This document shows positions 53,327 to 64,000 of a stretch of 64,000 nucleotides of DNA, piece after piece; the stretch's first letter is position 1; each line of letters begins with the position of its first letter. Origin of the DNA: Canna indica (Eukaryota > Streptophyta > Magnoliopsida > Zingiberales > Cannaceae). The stretch spans positions 68,645,501-68,709,500 of the forward strand of contig CP136896.1 of the NCBI GenBank assembly GCA_034359265.1, in the 5' to 3' direction. The notes beneath the pieces are model-generated. The model was not told the DNA's origin and ran no database searches. It was given only the letters and a program-made list of their open reading frames with translations. Both the position numbers and the translations under genes were made by a program.

Positions 53327-55607
53327 TGTTACGCCCCGCCTAGGTTTATCCCTATATAAGGGACCTCACCTAGGAGAAGCGCAACTAGCAACAGAACAAC
53401 AACATCAAAATGGACTGAATTTAAATTTACAACCAGATTCCAATCAAATGTCCAACCAGATAATAATAAAAGTTCAACAGTCCAAAAGTGAACAATGAAT
53501 TCTAGAGTCTAGCTAAAAGTGCATAGTTCAACTAATAAATTAGAAACTAAATACTGTGCGGAAGACGTCTCCTCCTCCTCCAAAAATCTAGCTACCCCAT
53601 GAGATAAAGCCGTCATACCTGAGGATCTGAGGCAAAAACAACAAACATCAGCAGAAGGCTGAGTAGGATTTCAACAAGATGCTATGATGCCATGTGTACA
53701 ACGGAAGATATGATTCAACCATCTACTCGATGCACCTATACCAATCAACTATGTCAACTATGTCAACTATCATCTATATGAGTATGTGTTATAAACCCAA
53801 TCAAGAGCGTAGTGGACATTGGGTTTTCCCCGCACTCTCACACCCCGAGAGTGGCACCTCAAGCCCGCTCCAGCTAGAGATGCGACTATCCAAAAATGGT
53901 AGTCCGCCGACGTCTAACACCTCGACGCCGTACACACAACCCGTGTGATAAATAGGTGATCACCGGTGTCACTTGCCCTACACCTTGGGCAATATATCAA
54001 TAGTGTCCAGGGCTATCGCCCAATAGAAGATAAACTATGCATCATGTCAACAACTACACAACTACAACTCGACTAATATAATGCTAGTAGTCATGTCATC
54101 ATGTATGAATTAAATATATAAACAACAGCAGGAGACATGCAACGTCTATACTAGCATTCTCAACTAATATGCATATAAAAATATCATGCTAGCAACATGT
54201 ATCAACAAAATATGCATAAAGAGCTCCAATGGTAGTAGATATCAATTTTCAACGGAATAGAACAACAAGATATATTTCAACATAGGGTAACAACCGATCT
54301 AGGATGAGATTCACCTTGACAACAACTACCACAAAAGAATAACTCGGGTAGAAACCATGAAAACCGATAAAATAATACTTTACGGCCCGACACGCAAAAC
54401 GAGGCAATAAATACATACTGATTTCACCATCCGAAAGCCAAATGACAAAACTGACCCCACTAATGGATTCGGAGCGACGAGTAGGTCCAAATTCATATAT
54501 AATATGACTACTTTGACCAACTGAAGAGCCTCCAAATAATTATTTAAAATAACAACCATAATGCCTTAATAATACCTTAATACATCACTGTTATAAAATT
54601 CGTAACAGTGCTACAACTTGACATATCACTGCTACGATTGCAGTGTTATCAACTTCCATTTATAATATCAACTTAACACCTATAACAAAATATAACACTG
54701 ATATAAAGTATATAACACCGATATATACTTATAATTACATTATAAGGTTATAACCCTTCATCTTCCTCTTTCCCCAATTCCGCCGCCTCTACCCGATGCC
54801 GCCGCCTCCATCCCGATGCCGCCGCCCGATCGGGACGCCAGGGAGCCCGCCGCCGACGCCGACAACTCGTCGCCGCCCTACTACCAGGTGGTGACGAGAA
54901 CCAGGGGCGGCGTCCCTAGACTGGGGCGTCCCCGTCCCTCGCGCCGGGCGACTCTGCGCAGACCGACGTCGCGCCCCTCGCGCTGGGCGACTTCGCGCAG
55001 GCCGACATCACGCAGGGCGACTTCGCGCGCGTGGCGACGACAGCGCCACCGACGACCCTGGCCGACGCTATCGTGTGGCCGAACCAACACTCAAACAATA
55101 TCACTGACAGGATCTCGATTCCGCACTGTCTCGATTGGCAGTGCTGATCCGATCCCCCAATTCGACAAGAAGAACGACGAAAAGATCCGATCCAAACTCA
55201 ATGAAAACAACGACGAAAAGCAACGAGGTTCGACGACTGTATTTCAATATTCGAAATTTTCAATCAGCAAGAACACATCGAAGAACCGAACAACAAAAAG
55301 ACTTCAGATTTAAGAATCGACAGTCTATCTACACCAATCTCATCCCAAATCGAGTTTACCCTAAGCGAAAGGAAAGGAGTAGGTTAAGAATCCTACTGGA
55401 AATCTCCTCCGAACTCCGATTCACCGGAGCCTTCTCACCGCCGACGCCTCAAGACCTTCCGTCGACCGCCGCTGCTACAGGAACCGAGAGAGGAAAAAAG
55501 GATTAGAGAGGGGTTAGGGTTTAATTAAATAGGATTAACATTTTTGCAAAAAGGTCCCTCTAAGAAATATTTTTACAATTAGGTCCAAAATATTTTCAGG
55601 TATAACA
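53327..55607 (-). repeat. 5' LTR of the Ty3 element, complete
   Basis: 2281 bp. On the element strand it begins TGTTATACCTG and ends GGCGTAACA. The segment 53327-53676 is repeated at 49895-50244 with very few differences, so the insertion is fairly young. A GC-rich part (54780-55130) has tandem GCGCAGGCCGACRTC-like units. Confidence 0.9.
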
Positions 55608-55612
55608 ATGCA

Positions 55613-55870
55613 GGGTGCTCATCAACCATTCCCTAAAGCCCTGAAGCTCTTCTAGTTCATATGGAAGAGTCACAACACTTGTGTTCCAAGCAGCACCAAC
55701 TTCAGCAGAAGGCACAGTGAGACTTGCTTTTGACATGTGGAATAGCACCAAAGATATATATGTAACCTACTTGTTTTCTTCCTCTTTGGGAGTGATGTTG
55801 GATTGTATCCACTCCTTGTGTCTGGAGTCATGTAACTCAACCTCTTTCAATGAAAGAATTCTATTAGTTT
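55613..55870 (+). pseudogene. LINE relic, right part (3' end)
   Basis: Continues the relic interrupted at 49894. The frame gives VFQAAPTSAEGTVRLAFDMW, typical of the C-terminus of plant LINE ORF2, followed by a 3' UTR-like TGTAACTCAACCTCTTTCAA. Confidence 0.65.
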
Positions 55871-57212
55871 GTCATAAACAAAATCATAGGATAAAATTGT
55901 TAACAACTTTGTACTATGAGATAAAATTAATATAAGTTTTAAAGTTTGAATTCCATTTAAAAAATCCATAAAAGTATAAGGTATTTTTTATAATGAATAG
56001 AACATTATTTTTTACATCCTAGTATAATTTGTACTGAACCTAGAGTAAGAGTGAATTTATATTGCAAACGAGTGAACCTAACATTTTCACTTCAGATTCA
56101 ATATTAATGATCCTAGGTTCAATGTTAGTAAACCTAGGTTCACTCATAGAAGGGGCTCCATAAATTTTTTTTTTCCAAAAATTAGTACGCTACATTATCA
56201 AGCTGACAATAAATCTAACAAAATATTTATGTTAAAATTGTTTTGAACTTTATATACAAGCTCAAATTGATAAATTTTAAAGTTAAAATCCACAATTTAT
56301 GGAAAGTGTGATCTATTTATTATAATTAATTCTTATTTTTAGCAAACAAAGGAAGGAAAGAATGGATATCACCTTTTTTTTTTTTTTGAAAAGAGAACCC
56401 TTGTATTGATCATAAGAGGTAAAGAATACAAGGATGGATATAACCTAATTAATTAATCAGCATCATTTTATTTTATTGAATATTCAAATGAATCTTAAGT
56501 TATACTTATGTCTTATCGCCCACACCAGTTCTTTTTTAGACGAGCTCAAATTGATTTATGTGGTTTGGTTTTGATTTTAATTAATAAATTTAAAAAATCA
56601 GTTTAATTCATTTCGACTTTGACCACTTAGTAATAAGCTATCTGAACCTTTTAAGTCGATTCGATTAATCATCGAATATCCGATGGTTAAACGATTTAGT
56701 TTCAGATAGCATATTAAAAATTAATTGCTTTCGAATAATAATTTTGTAAATAATTTTAATTTCAGTTATTCATAATTAAAACATCATTGCCATCCCTAAT
56801 TATATTGAGAGTCTCCCGTGGAGAAAATCAACTATGCACAAAATTCAATCTATCAAACAATAAAAATGACACTAAACTATGGACTTGCTCCAAGTAGAGC
56901 TCTTTTTTTAAGGCAAGTTTGGTGTAAGGTGATTCTCTTTTTTTAAAAAAAGCCAGAATCACGTATCAGCCATAGATTTCCACCTACTAATGACTGCTTC
57001 ATGCATGGTGACAACCTACTAATGGATGGAACGTCCTAATCATCAAGGCTTCGACCACATAGCAACTCCAGATTCGATCTACTTGGACATGGATGGAGTT
57101 GAAACATCTACCCAAGGATTGTTGAGCTCTTGAGTCTTGACCAAATAATTGGTGCCTTGGCGGGGTCACATCAACTATGTAGTCAAAACTCAAAAATGTA
57201 AATCTTGAACAT
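55871..57212. other. Intergenic DNA with a dispersed repeat and a LINE micro-insertion
   Basis: About 55985-56135 repeats phrases seen at 31150-31300 (CTAGTATAATT, GTGAACCTAACATTTTCACT). No gene seen. Confidence 0.5.
56362..56446 (-). mobile_element. Very short LINE insertion with near-perfect target duplication
   Basis: ATGGATATCACCT (56362-56374) and ATGGATATAACCT (56434-56446) differ at one base. Between them lie a 14-nt T-run and then GAAAAGAGAACCCTTGTATT, the usual 3' end of a plant LINE on the minus strand. Only about 45 bp of element remain. Confidence 0.7.
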
Positions 57213-57629
57213 TTATTAAAAGGAAAAATATTTAAAATAGTTCTTAAACTATTTCGAAATTTTCACATTGATTTCATAATTTTTTTTCGGCTCAATTGAG
57301 TCTTTAAAAATTTATAATTATCACTTTAATCTCCGATCGTGATTTCGCCGTTAAAAAATATTAACTTTTTACGCCCGAAGATGCGCGCACTTGATTGGCC
57401 AGCTAGGGTCAAGATAGGAATCGACGCTGCTCGTGGTCTCGTGCAGACCACGTGAACATTAGCCACGTAGGTATTTTTTTAACGATAGGATCACGATCGC
57501 CGATCGGGGACCAAAGTGACAATTATAAATATTTATGGATCCAATTGAACCGAAAAAAAAGTTATGAGATCAATATAAAAATTTTGAAATAATTTAAGGA
57601 TTATTTTAGATATTTTTTCCTTATTAAAA
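57213..57629. mobile_element. MULE-type foldback MITE with perfect 9-bp target duplication
   Basis: TTATTAAAA at 57213-57221 and 57621-57629. The insert 57222-57620 has inverted arms of about 140 bp starting GGAAAAA and containing TTTCGGCTCAATTG / CAATTGAACCGAAA and ATCACGATCGCCGATCG. The loop is GC-rich. The 9-bp duplication and GG ends suit Mutator-like MITEs. It lies 0.6 kb upstream of DRP1. Confidence 0.88.
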
Positions 57630-57890
57630 TTAGTAAAAAAAGCCTCGCTCACGAAGAAACTCATTTTGATTTTTAAGCTTGTCCGTTTTAATTACTGCTG
57701 AAGTATTCACGGATATCTGGCTAACTTTGACCGCTTAGCAGATTCATTCTGCGGCGACATTGTACCGACAAAACCGTTATTTATTCAAAAAAATTCAAAT
57801 CTGGGTCGACCGACGACAAAGAAATAGGACCAAATCCAACGACTGAGAAGAGGCCAAAGCCACTTCCTTGGACGGCTCAGATCCTCAAAA

Positions 57891-57955
<65 letters not shown>

Positions 57956-58220
57956 CTTCTCTTCAAATTATTACCTCTGGACTTGACGGAGACGTCAAAA
58001 AAAGTTCTGCTAATACTAATACTTCGTAACAGCCGTCAAAAGTTCTGCTGATAAGTTCGAATCGTTCTCCGCCTCCTCCCTTTCCTTCCTCGTTCCCGAT
58101 CCCTCGTTCTGTTTCATTCTTGCCTTAACGATTCCCGGCTCGAGTTGGTCGGCCCGGGGAGATCTTAGCGTCTTTCATTTATCGGCTTTTGTTCGGGGAG
58201 GAATCGGATCGTGAGGCGGC
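57630..58220. promoter_or_regulatory. DRP1 promoter and leader with a (CT)n tract
   Basis: A perfect 55-nt CT run at 57897-57951 lies about 270-325 bp before the DRP1 start codon, in a pyrimidine-rich leader. Such GA/CT tracts are frequent in plant core promoters and bind BPC/GAGA-type factors. No clear TATA box was seen nearby. Confidence 0.6.
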
Positions 58221-61200
58221 ATGGAGAGCTTGATCTCGCTAGTGAACAAGATCCAGAGGGCTTGCACGGCTCTAGGCGATCATGGAGAGGAGAGCGCGCT
58301 CCCGACATTGTGGGATTCGCTCCCGGCGATTGCCGTCGTCGGAGGACAGGTAATAATCGCCTCCCAGATCTCGCTTTCCGTTTGGATCTTGTCCTGTTAC
58401 TATGCTCATTGCAAATTAAAATGCCCTCCTTTTTGAGTTCTGGAGTTTTGATCTTGCCGGTGGCAGCCTTTGTTGATGTAGGGCATAGATTCGAGTTGAA
58501 AGATCTAGCCTTTGTGCTTGCGCTGACTTTTGTTGAGGACTCTTTAGATCCAATATTTTGATACGATTGAAGTTCCTTTATTTCGTTTTCTTTTTTTGGC
58601 GCTAATGTTATTCAGCTTGTTTTGGAATCATTCTCACAAGACAAAGTTCCAATTCCACTATACAAATGAATTATTAAGTATTTAAACTTCAACTATTGCG
58701 TTTGGACTTTGGAGAAATAGTTAATGAACTTACATTTTTCAAGCTTGACAAAACTGTACTTTAGTTTTTATTCTAGGTATGTTAATTAATTGGCCATGCT
58801 GCGTACAATAGTAATCTAATTTCAAAATCCTTTTTCTAAATTGGAATTTTAACAATTCCATAGGGATTCATTAAAACTATCCATATGTACTTTGATTCCA
58901 ACCTGTAAATTTACTGATAATTAATTTCCATTTTACTCTTTCTAGAGAGATTTGTTGTTAGTTTAATTCAACAAATTAAAAATTTATTCTTATATTTCTC
59001 TTTTTGCAGTGTTCATTGACTTGCTGAGTTTTCAAAAAAGAAAAATCAAGTTATTGGGTTTCACAATAATTCCGCCTTGATTTGTGATGTTCTTCTCTCC
59101 TTTTTAGTTCTCTAATAAGAATTATGTGGAGTCCTCCGAGGGCATTTCAGGATTTCATATTTCGAACTGTTTAATTCTTCTACGTCCTCTTATCACCAGA
59201 CAGACATGGGCGATGCTTCTCATTTCTGTAATCTATTTCTTAAATGCCTTTCAAGTTTCATGTATGGCCTTACTATACTCAACACTTAAGAGTGTGTGTA
59301 AGCTCTTTCATGAAGAGATTATGTACTATTGGACTCTGGAATTTTAGTACTTGTTCTGCAATGAAGTGTCAATGATATTTCTTTTCTGATCCAATTATGT
59401 ATTATAGAGTTCTGGAAAGTCTTCAGTGCTTGAAAGCATAGTTGGGAAGGACTTCTTACCAAGGGGTTCAGGTAAAACCTTTAGCCTCTAGTTTTGTTCT
59501 GCTGGTTATTTTCTTAGTTATTTTAACTATGTGGTCATATTATCTAATTAAATTTTTGTAGGAATTGTTACAAGACGTCCCCTTGTACTCCAACTACATA
59601 AGATTGATGGAGAGAGAGAATATGCAGAGTTCATGCATCTTCCAAGGAAGAGGTTCACAGACTTTGGTAATATCATCTCTTAATGGAGTATATTTATAAT
59701 CACATTAGGAAACAAAGAGCTATTTGAGTATAACCCAACATTCTTATTAATGTCTTCCCATCGCTCCATCCTGACCTTTGTATCCTGTGGAACATTTCTT
59801 TCTAGCCTGACTTTATTTGCATATATTTCAGTGAAAGTGGTATAATGAGATATAATTAATGTTAATATAACCTGGAACTGCGATCAGTAAAACGTCATTA
59901 TCTTGACATTAGTGTGTAATTTTTTTCGTCAAATTTCTTTCAAGACATCCAAATTAACATAGGATCAGCACCTTATTGATTTGGTCCTTGAGTCCATTTT
60001 AATACATATGATCCAGAAACTTTTAGATCTGTGTTTCATGATTAATTATGAAGGTTATCATGCGGCTGTGCATTGGAAATGTATCTTCTATATGATTCTT
60101 ATTATATCAAGATCCACATCTTATTCATTTTAATGCAGCTCTTGTTCGGAAGGAGATCCAAGATGAAACTGATAGAGAGACTGGCCGTTCCAAGCAAATT
60201 TCTCCTGTTCCAATTCATCTGAGCATTTATTCTCCTAATGGTGAGACTATGGGCTACAGGCTAGAAAAAAATATGATATATTCTTTATAATGGAAAACTA
60301 TGCCTGTATATAAAAATTTGATACACAGATATGCCTCCACTCATTTGTCTGTGAATGTTTTTATGCACCTAGTGGTGGGTGGGAAGACAGGTACAATGCA
60401 TTTGATACTATATAGATTGTGCTCACTCATATGAACTGTGATGAATGGTATTTTCTTTTGAGATTACCATATGCACATCATGTGTAATTGATACATGGTT
60501 CTAGAGAAACAATCTTCACTTAGAGTTAGTTCATTTTGTAACATGCCAATCTGTTCCTTTGATTCTTACTTGCCTTAATAATTGATTGTCTGATGGCAAC
60601 TTTCAGTAACTTTTAGTGGTTTGGGAGTTAACTGACATTTAAATGGAATTATCTAAGACTTTCAGATTTAGTAGTGAGGCTCTCGTAATACTTGGTGGAA
60701 CTCCAACTCTTGTTTAGAACTTGAACGTTGAGTCAGGCTGTCTAATTGTTCCTATAAAATCTAGGTAACCAATTAGCTTTTAAATAAGACGTTTTTGGTC
60801 TTGACAGTATCTCTTACGCAATTAAGTACTTGCTAGGCTGAAATAAAGAGCCCCAAGAGTGATTCAAGAGTACACTAAATAAAAGTATACCATGTAGTGT
60901 GCTGAGAAGAAAAATAAAAATAAGCAAACTTATTGGTAAGATAGCATTGCATGTTATCAGTTGTGGCATGCCTGTGGGCCATGGCACACACTCCGGCTCT
61001 GCTTATAATTACGAGGTGGGCTCTATGTGGTTGCCCATTGAACAACAAAGTGCTAATCATACTTCAATGTAGTGGATCCCGCTGTTAAGAGTATAAATTA
61101 ATAGATAGTCCCCTTTCTAATAGCTAAACATTGGGGAAAATTGGTCACTCAATCAAATTTAAAAGAATTGTGCTTCTAATTAAAAAAAGGTACCACCAGT

Positions 61201-62634
61201 TAAGGGGGAGTATTAAGAATATAAGTGAATAGATTGGACCTATTCTAATAGCTCAAGCTTGTGGGAAAGTTGGCCACTTATCGAATTTAACGGGTTTAAC
61301 TTATCAATGCACACACTCACACAGTATGTAATTAAGAGTGGTTCAATAAATCGTTCAGTTATTGGCTTGAGCTTTCTCAGAATTTGTGCCTTATAGATTG
61401 TTATTGTTGACATGTTGGCATGTTAATAAAGTGCTCTGCTTTTTCCATTTTATTTAGGCTTATGTGTATTTTGTTAGTTGTTTTACTCTTGATAGTTCGC
61501 ATAACTAGTTGCATATAGTTTGAAATTTTGACTCTTTGCTTCTTAAATACTAACACTCTCAATTTCAACAGTTGTGAACCTTACACTCATTGATCTTCCT
61601 GGACTTACAAAGGTGGCTGTTGGTAATTCACTTTCCATCATGTTAAATAATCGTACTTTCTTCTTTGTTGTAGTACCAATTTTGTGTTTCCTATTTTTGT
61701 GTGGCAAATTTAGTTGATTGTTCATTTTGCAGAGGGTCAACCCGACAGTATTGTGGCTGATATAGAGAATATGGTTCGCTCTTTTATTGAGAAGGTTAGT
61801 CTTTTCTTCAAAGTTATATTTCATTAGTTTTTATTATTGTTCATAGTGTAGTGTGTTTTTTCGTGAACTATGATGGATATATATATATATTTTCTCTGAA
61901 AACCAACATACTCTTTTTCCTATTATTTGCAGCCAAACTGTATAATTCTTGCCATTTCACCAGCCAATCAGGACCTTGCCACATCTGATGCAATTAAAAT
62001 CTCCCGAGAAGTAGACCCCAAGGGTATGTCTTGACATCAGTGTATTAGTATATTTTATCATTTTTCTCAAGTTACTTTCCATATTGATTATCGGGAATGC
62101 AATTCCTTACTAAATGTTATCTTTTAGAAAGGAGTCACTGTTAGCATACAGTGACAAAATAAATAATGTCCATAGAGGAATAAGATTCCAAAATAGCTCA
62201 GCAAGACCTGAACAATAATAATTTGAATATTCTGAATTAGTAGTTGGAAGGCAATTTTTACTTGCTAACAATATGACTCTTGCATAACATGTCTACAAGT
62301 GTTATTTTCAAATCTGAAATCTGGGCCCAGCGCAAGATACATGGCTTTCAAGCGGGGCAATTGGTGATGATGAATATATTATATGTTGGAATGTGGTTCA
62401 TGAGATATTAGTGTAGGAGAAAGGTTAACTATCATTTGGGTTTTTCAGTGGGTGAATTTCTCTATACTTATTTTGGACAGATATGTATGTTGGCTCTCGC
62501 TTTGGTTATTGGTGATGACGTGATGTTATTCAATCTATGCTAAAATTTGATGCTTCCATTTTATTTTAGGCGAGAGGACATTTGGTGTGCTCACGAAGAT
62601 TGATCTTATGGACAAGGGTACTGATGCTGTTGAT
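58221..62634 (+). CDS. DRP1: Dynamin-related protein of the DRP1 group, GTPase part (exons 1-8), runs off right edge
   Basis: Plant DRP1 GTPases act at the plasma membrane and cell plate in endocytosis and cytokinesis. Exons 58221-58349, 59408-59471, 59562-59666, 60139-60240, 61572-61622, 61733-61794, 61933-62023 and 62570-62634 join in frame to 223 codons; full members have about 610-620 aa. The start [20 protein letters not shown] is the DRP1 signature. Motifs: P-loop GQSSGKSS (residues 42-49), switch I in [24 protein letters not shown] in [14 protein letters not shown], then [20 protein letters not shown] and [10 protein letters not shown] (G4, TKID). All splice sites are GT-AG. The middle and GED domains are outside the window. 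Which DRP1 paralogue (A-E) cannot be told. Confidence 0.95.
61086..61289. repeat. Two diverged direct copies of ~78 bp in DRP1 intron 4
   Basis: 61086-61163 and 61211-61289 share TTAAGARTATAARTKAATAG, CTAATAGCTMAA and AAATTTAA in the same spacing. They may be remnants of a tandem duplication or of LTR ends. Confidence 0.6.
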
Positions 62635-62991
62635 GTAAGTTAATTTATTTTAAAATATCCTTCTGCACTTTTACTTTTTCTTGTTACAATGGCAGCCAAT
62701 AACCTCTTGGTTCCCAAAATGTTCTGATGTATGATTAGTTCTTTCTTTACATCGAACCAATGTTAAGTGTTAGACCACTCTAGTTTTGTTTCCCTCATTT
62801 ATGGATTACTTTGTCTTCCTTTATGAATCCCCAGTGTGCCTATCCTTAATAGCTTTATTCCTGGAGTCTATCTTGTCCAATTTGGCAAAAATATTCTATT
62901 TTGGCTACACCAATGTGACTCGTTTTGAAATAGAAAGAAAACAGAACTTGTAACATTTAATGGTGAATGGGATGATGCACTCAGTTTTTAT

Positions 62992-64000
62992 AGGGGTGAG
63001 CAAAATTTACCGATTACCGATTAACCGACCGAACCAAAACCAAATTAACCGAACTGAATTTTCCGAATAATTTTCGGTTCGGTTAACGGTTAAAAAAATT
63101 TGAGTTTTTGGTTCGGTTAATTATCGAATTAAAAATAGGGTAAATTGCACGGAACCCCCTCGACTATAGTCGATGTGCGCAAAGACTACCTAAACTACCA
63201 AGTGTGCACAGAACCCCCCTCGACTATACTTTTTGTTCAAATAACCTCCCTCCGTTATCCTGTCTGTTAGTAACTTAACGGTAAAACTTCCACGTGCGCA
63301 GAACCCCCCTCCTCAGTGCCACATGGCAGCAGTCTTCACCCTCCATTTCATTTGACGGTCATCACTTCTTCTTCTACCCATCCCTCACCTACCTACACTC
63401 CTCCCCTTGCCCTAGACTACACCGCCGCCGCGGAGGAGGAGGAGGTCACTGGCAAGCTCCTCCTCTTCTTCTAGAGGAGGAGGAGGTCGCCGGTGATCTC
63501 CTCCTCCTCAAGAATCCTCCCCCTCTAGAAGAAGAAGAGGAGGAGGATTCTTGAGGAGGAGGAGAAGGAGGTCGCTGGTGATCTCCTCACCTCCTCCTCC
63601 TCAAGAATCCTCCCCCTCTAGAAGAACAAGAAGAAGAGGATTCCTCCTCCTCCGGCGGCTGTGGAGTCTAGGGCAAAGGGATGAGTGTAGGTAGGTAAAG
63701 GATGGGAAGAAGAAGTAGTGATAATCGTCGGATGAGATGGAGGGTGGAGATTGCTGCCACGTGGCACTGGGGAGGGGGGTTCTGCGCACGTGAGAGTTTT
63801 ACCGTTAAGTTACTAACGGACGGACTAACGGATGGGGGTTATTTGAACAGGGGGTTCCGTGCACACTTGGTAGTTTAGGTAGTCTTTGTGCACATTGACT
63901 ATAGTCAAGGTGGGTTCCGTGTAATTTACCCATAAAAATATATACATATGTTGTAGTTTGCCAAAGTGGTTAAGAGGGTTTGCTTTTATCCTGGCAACCC
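62992..64000. mobile_element. hAT-type MITE of the GGTTCGGTT family, second copy, cut by window edge
   Basis: Starts TAGGGGTGAGCAAAATTTAC, nearly the same as 6909-6928, continues with GGTTCGGTTAACGG repeats, and after a nested element resumes at 63932 as AAAATATATACATATGTTGT with the tRNA-like stretch CCAAAGTGGTTAAGAGGG. The other end is outside the window. It lies in the DRP1 intron after exon 8. Confidence 0.75.
63129..63940. mobile_element. MULE-type foldback element nested in the hAT MITE
   Basis: The insert 63138-63931 (794 bp) has arms starting GGGTAAATTGCACGGAACCC and ending in its near complement GGGTTCCGTGTAATTTACCC. Inversion continues inward through GTAACTTAACGGTAAAA and CCACCTCCTC-type tracts to a GAGGAGGAGG-rich centre, so nearly the whole element folds back. 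Flanks TTAAAAATA (63129-63137) and ATAAAAATA (63932-63940) match at 8 of 9 positions. Open frames within it are composition artefacts. Confidence 0.85.

Larger units (their letters stand above)
49890..55612 (-). mobile_element. Ty3 chromovirus-like LTR element with large 3' deletion
   Basis: The 5-mer ATGCA at 49890-49894 and 55608-55612 is the target duplication. The element is on the minus strand: 5' LTR 55607-53327 (2281 bp, TG...CA), tRNA-iMet primer site, gag, protease and reverse transcriptase, then a sudden join to the last 350 bp of the 3' LTR (50244-49895). The rest of RNase H, the integrase, the polypurine tract and about 1.9 kb of the 3' LTR are missing. The RT and protease resemble the Tekay/Del branch, but the chromodomain region that would prove it is deleted. 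Confidence 0.9.

Noticed and set aside
49895..53676. Reading the Ty3 element as a 3.8-kb element with 350-bp LTRs
   Set aside because: The 5-bp flanks at those borders disagree (ATGCA against AGATG), whereas extending the right LTR to 55607 gives matching ATGCA flanks and a TG...CA end.
53694..53948. Open frame MYNGRYDSTIYSMHLY inside the Ty3 LTR
   Set aside because: It lies wholly in the LTR and is antisense to the element, without domain signal.
63294..63789. Two similar ORFs starting MRRTPL, one on each strand
   Set aside because: They are the two arms of a foldback element read in opposite directions, not a duplicated gene.
1..64000. CRISPR arrays, operons, phage or bacterial mobile elements
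   Set aside because: None seen; all genes have introns and plant families, so this is nuclear plant DNA.

Overview
The window is nuclear DNA of a flowering plant. Its genes have many introns with GT-AG borders, it carries plant-specific families (a DRP1-type dynamin, a CCT-motif regulator, a cytochrome b561/DOMON protein), and the space between genes is AT-rich and packed with plant LINEs, Ty3 and Ty1 retroelements, MITEs and foldback elements. The GC-rich first exon of the epimerase gene would suit a monocot, but I cannot fix the species.

Four host genes are supported. (1) A UDP-glucose 4-epimerase on the minus strand runs off the left edge (exons 1-5, 238-4572). (2) A complete four-exon cytochrome b561 and DOMON-domain membrane protein lies at 22771-24919. 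(3) A complete four-exon CCT-motif protein of 295 aa lies at 31918-40898; its third intron holds a 6.3-kb LINE in antisense orientation. (4) A dynamin-related protein of the DRP1 group (58221 onward) runs off the right edge after exon 8. The four act in unrelated processes: sugar-nucleotide supply, membrane electron transfer, transcriptional regulation and membrane scission.

Most of the rest is layered mobile DNA. 6.9-13.6 kb holds a hAT-type MITE, LINE relics (one with its target-site duplication) and a foldback. 13.65-21.9 kb is bounded by ~215-bp inverted repeats and holds fragments of a PPR gene and a MAP kinase kinase, as in a Pack-MULE; an Athila-like LTR element without RT or integrase (14544-20978) sits between the two fragments. 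28.2-30.1 kb holds a foldback, a Ty1-copia RNase H relic and a LINE relic. 41.8-48 kb holds MITEs, a LINE with an RNase H domain interrupted by a second LINE, and an inverted duplication. 48.8-55.9 kb is a LINE relic interrupted by a MITE and by a Ty3 element that has 2.28-kb LTRs, a tRNA-iMet primer site and a large 3' deletion. The right edge holds a MULE-type foldback nested inside a hAT-type MITE within a DRP1 intron.

The most notable points are the Pack-MULE-like element with its nested retroelement, the nearly intact LINE inside the CCT gene, the two deletion-derivative LTR elements, a 15-bp LINE micro-insertion with a 17-bp duplication, and a near-palindromic 17-bp motif repeated in the LTRs and body of the Athila-like element. 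Splice sites, repeat ends and domain calls were made by eye. No database search, alignment program or RNA evidence was available.
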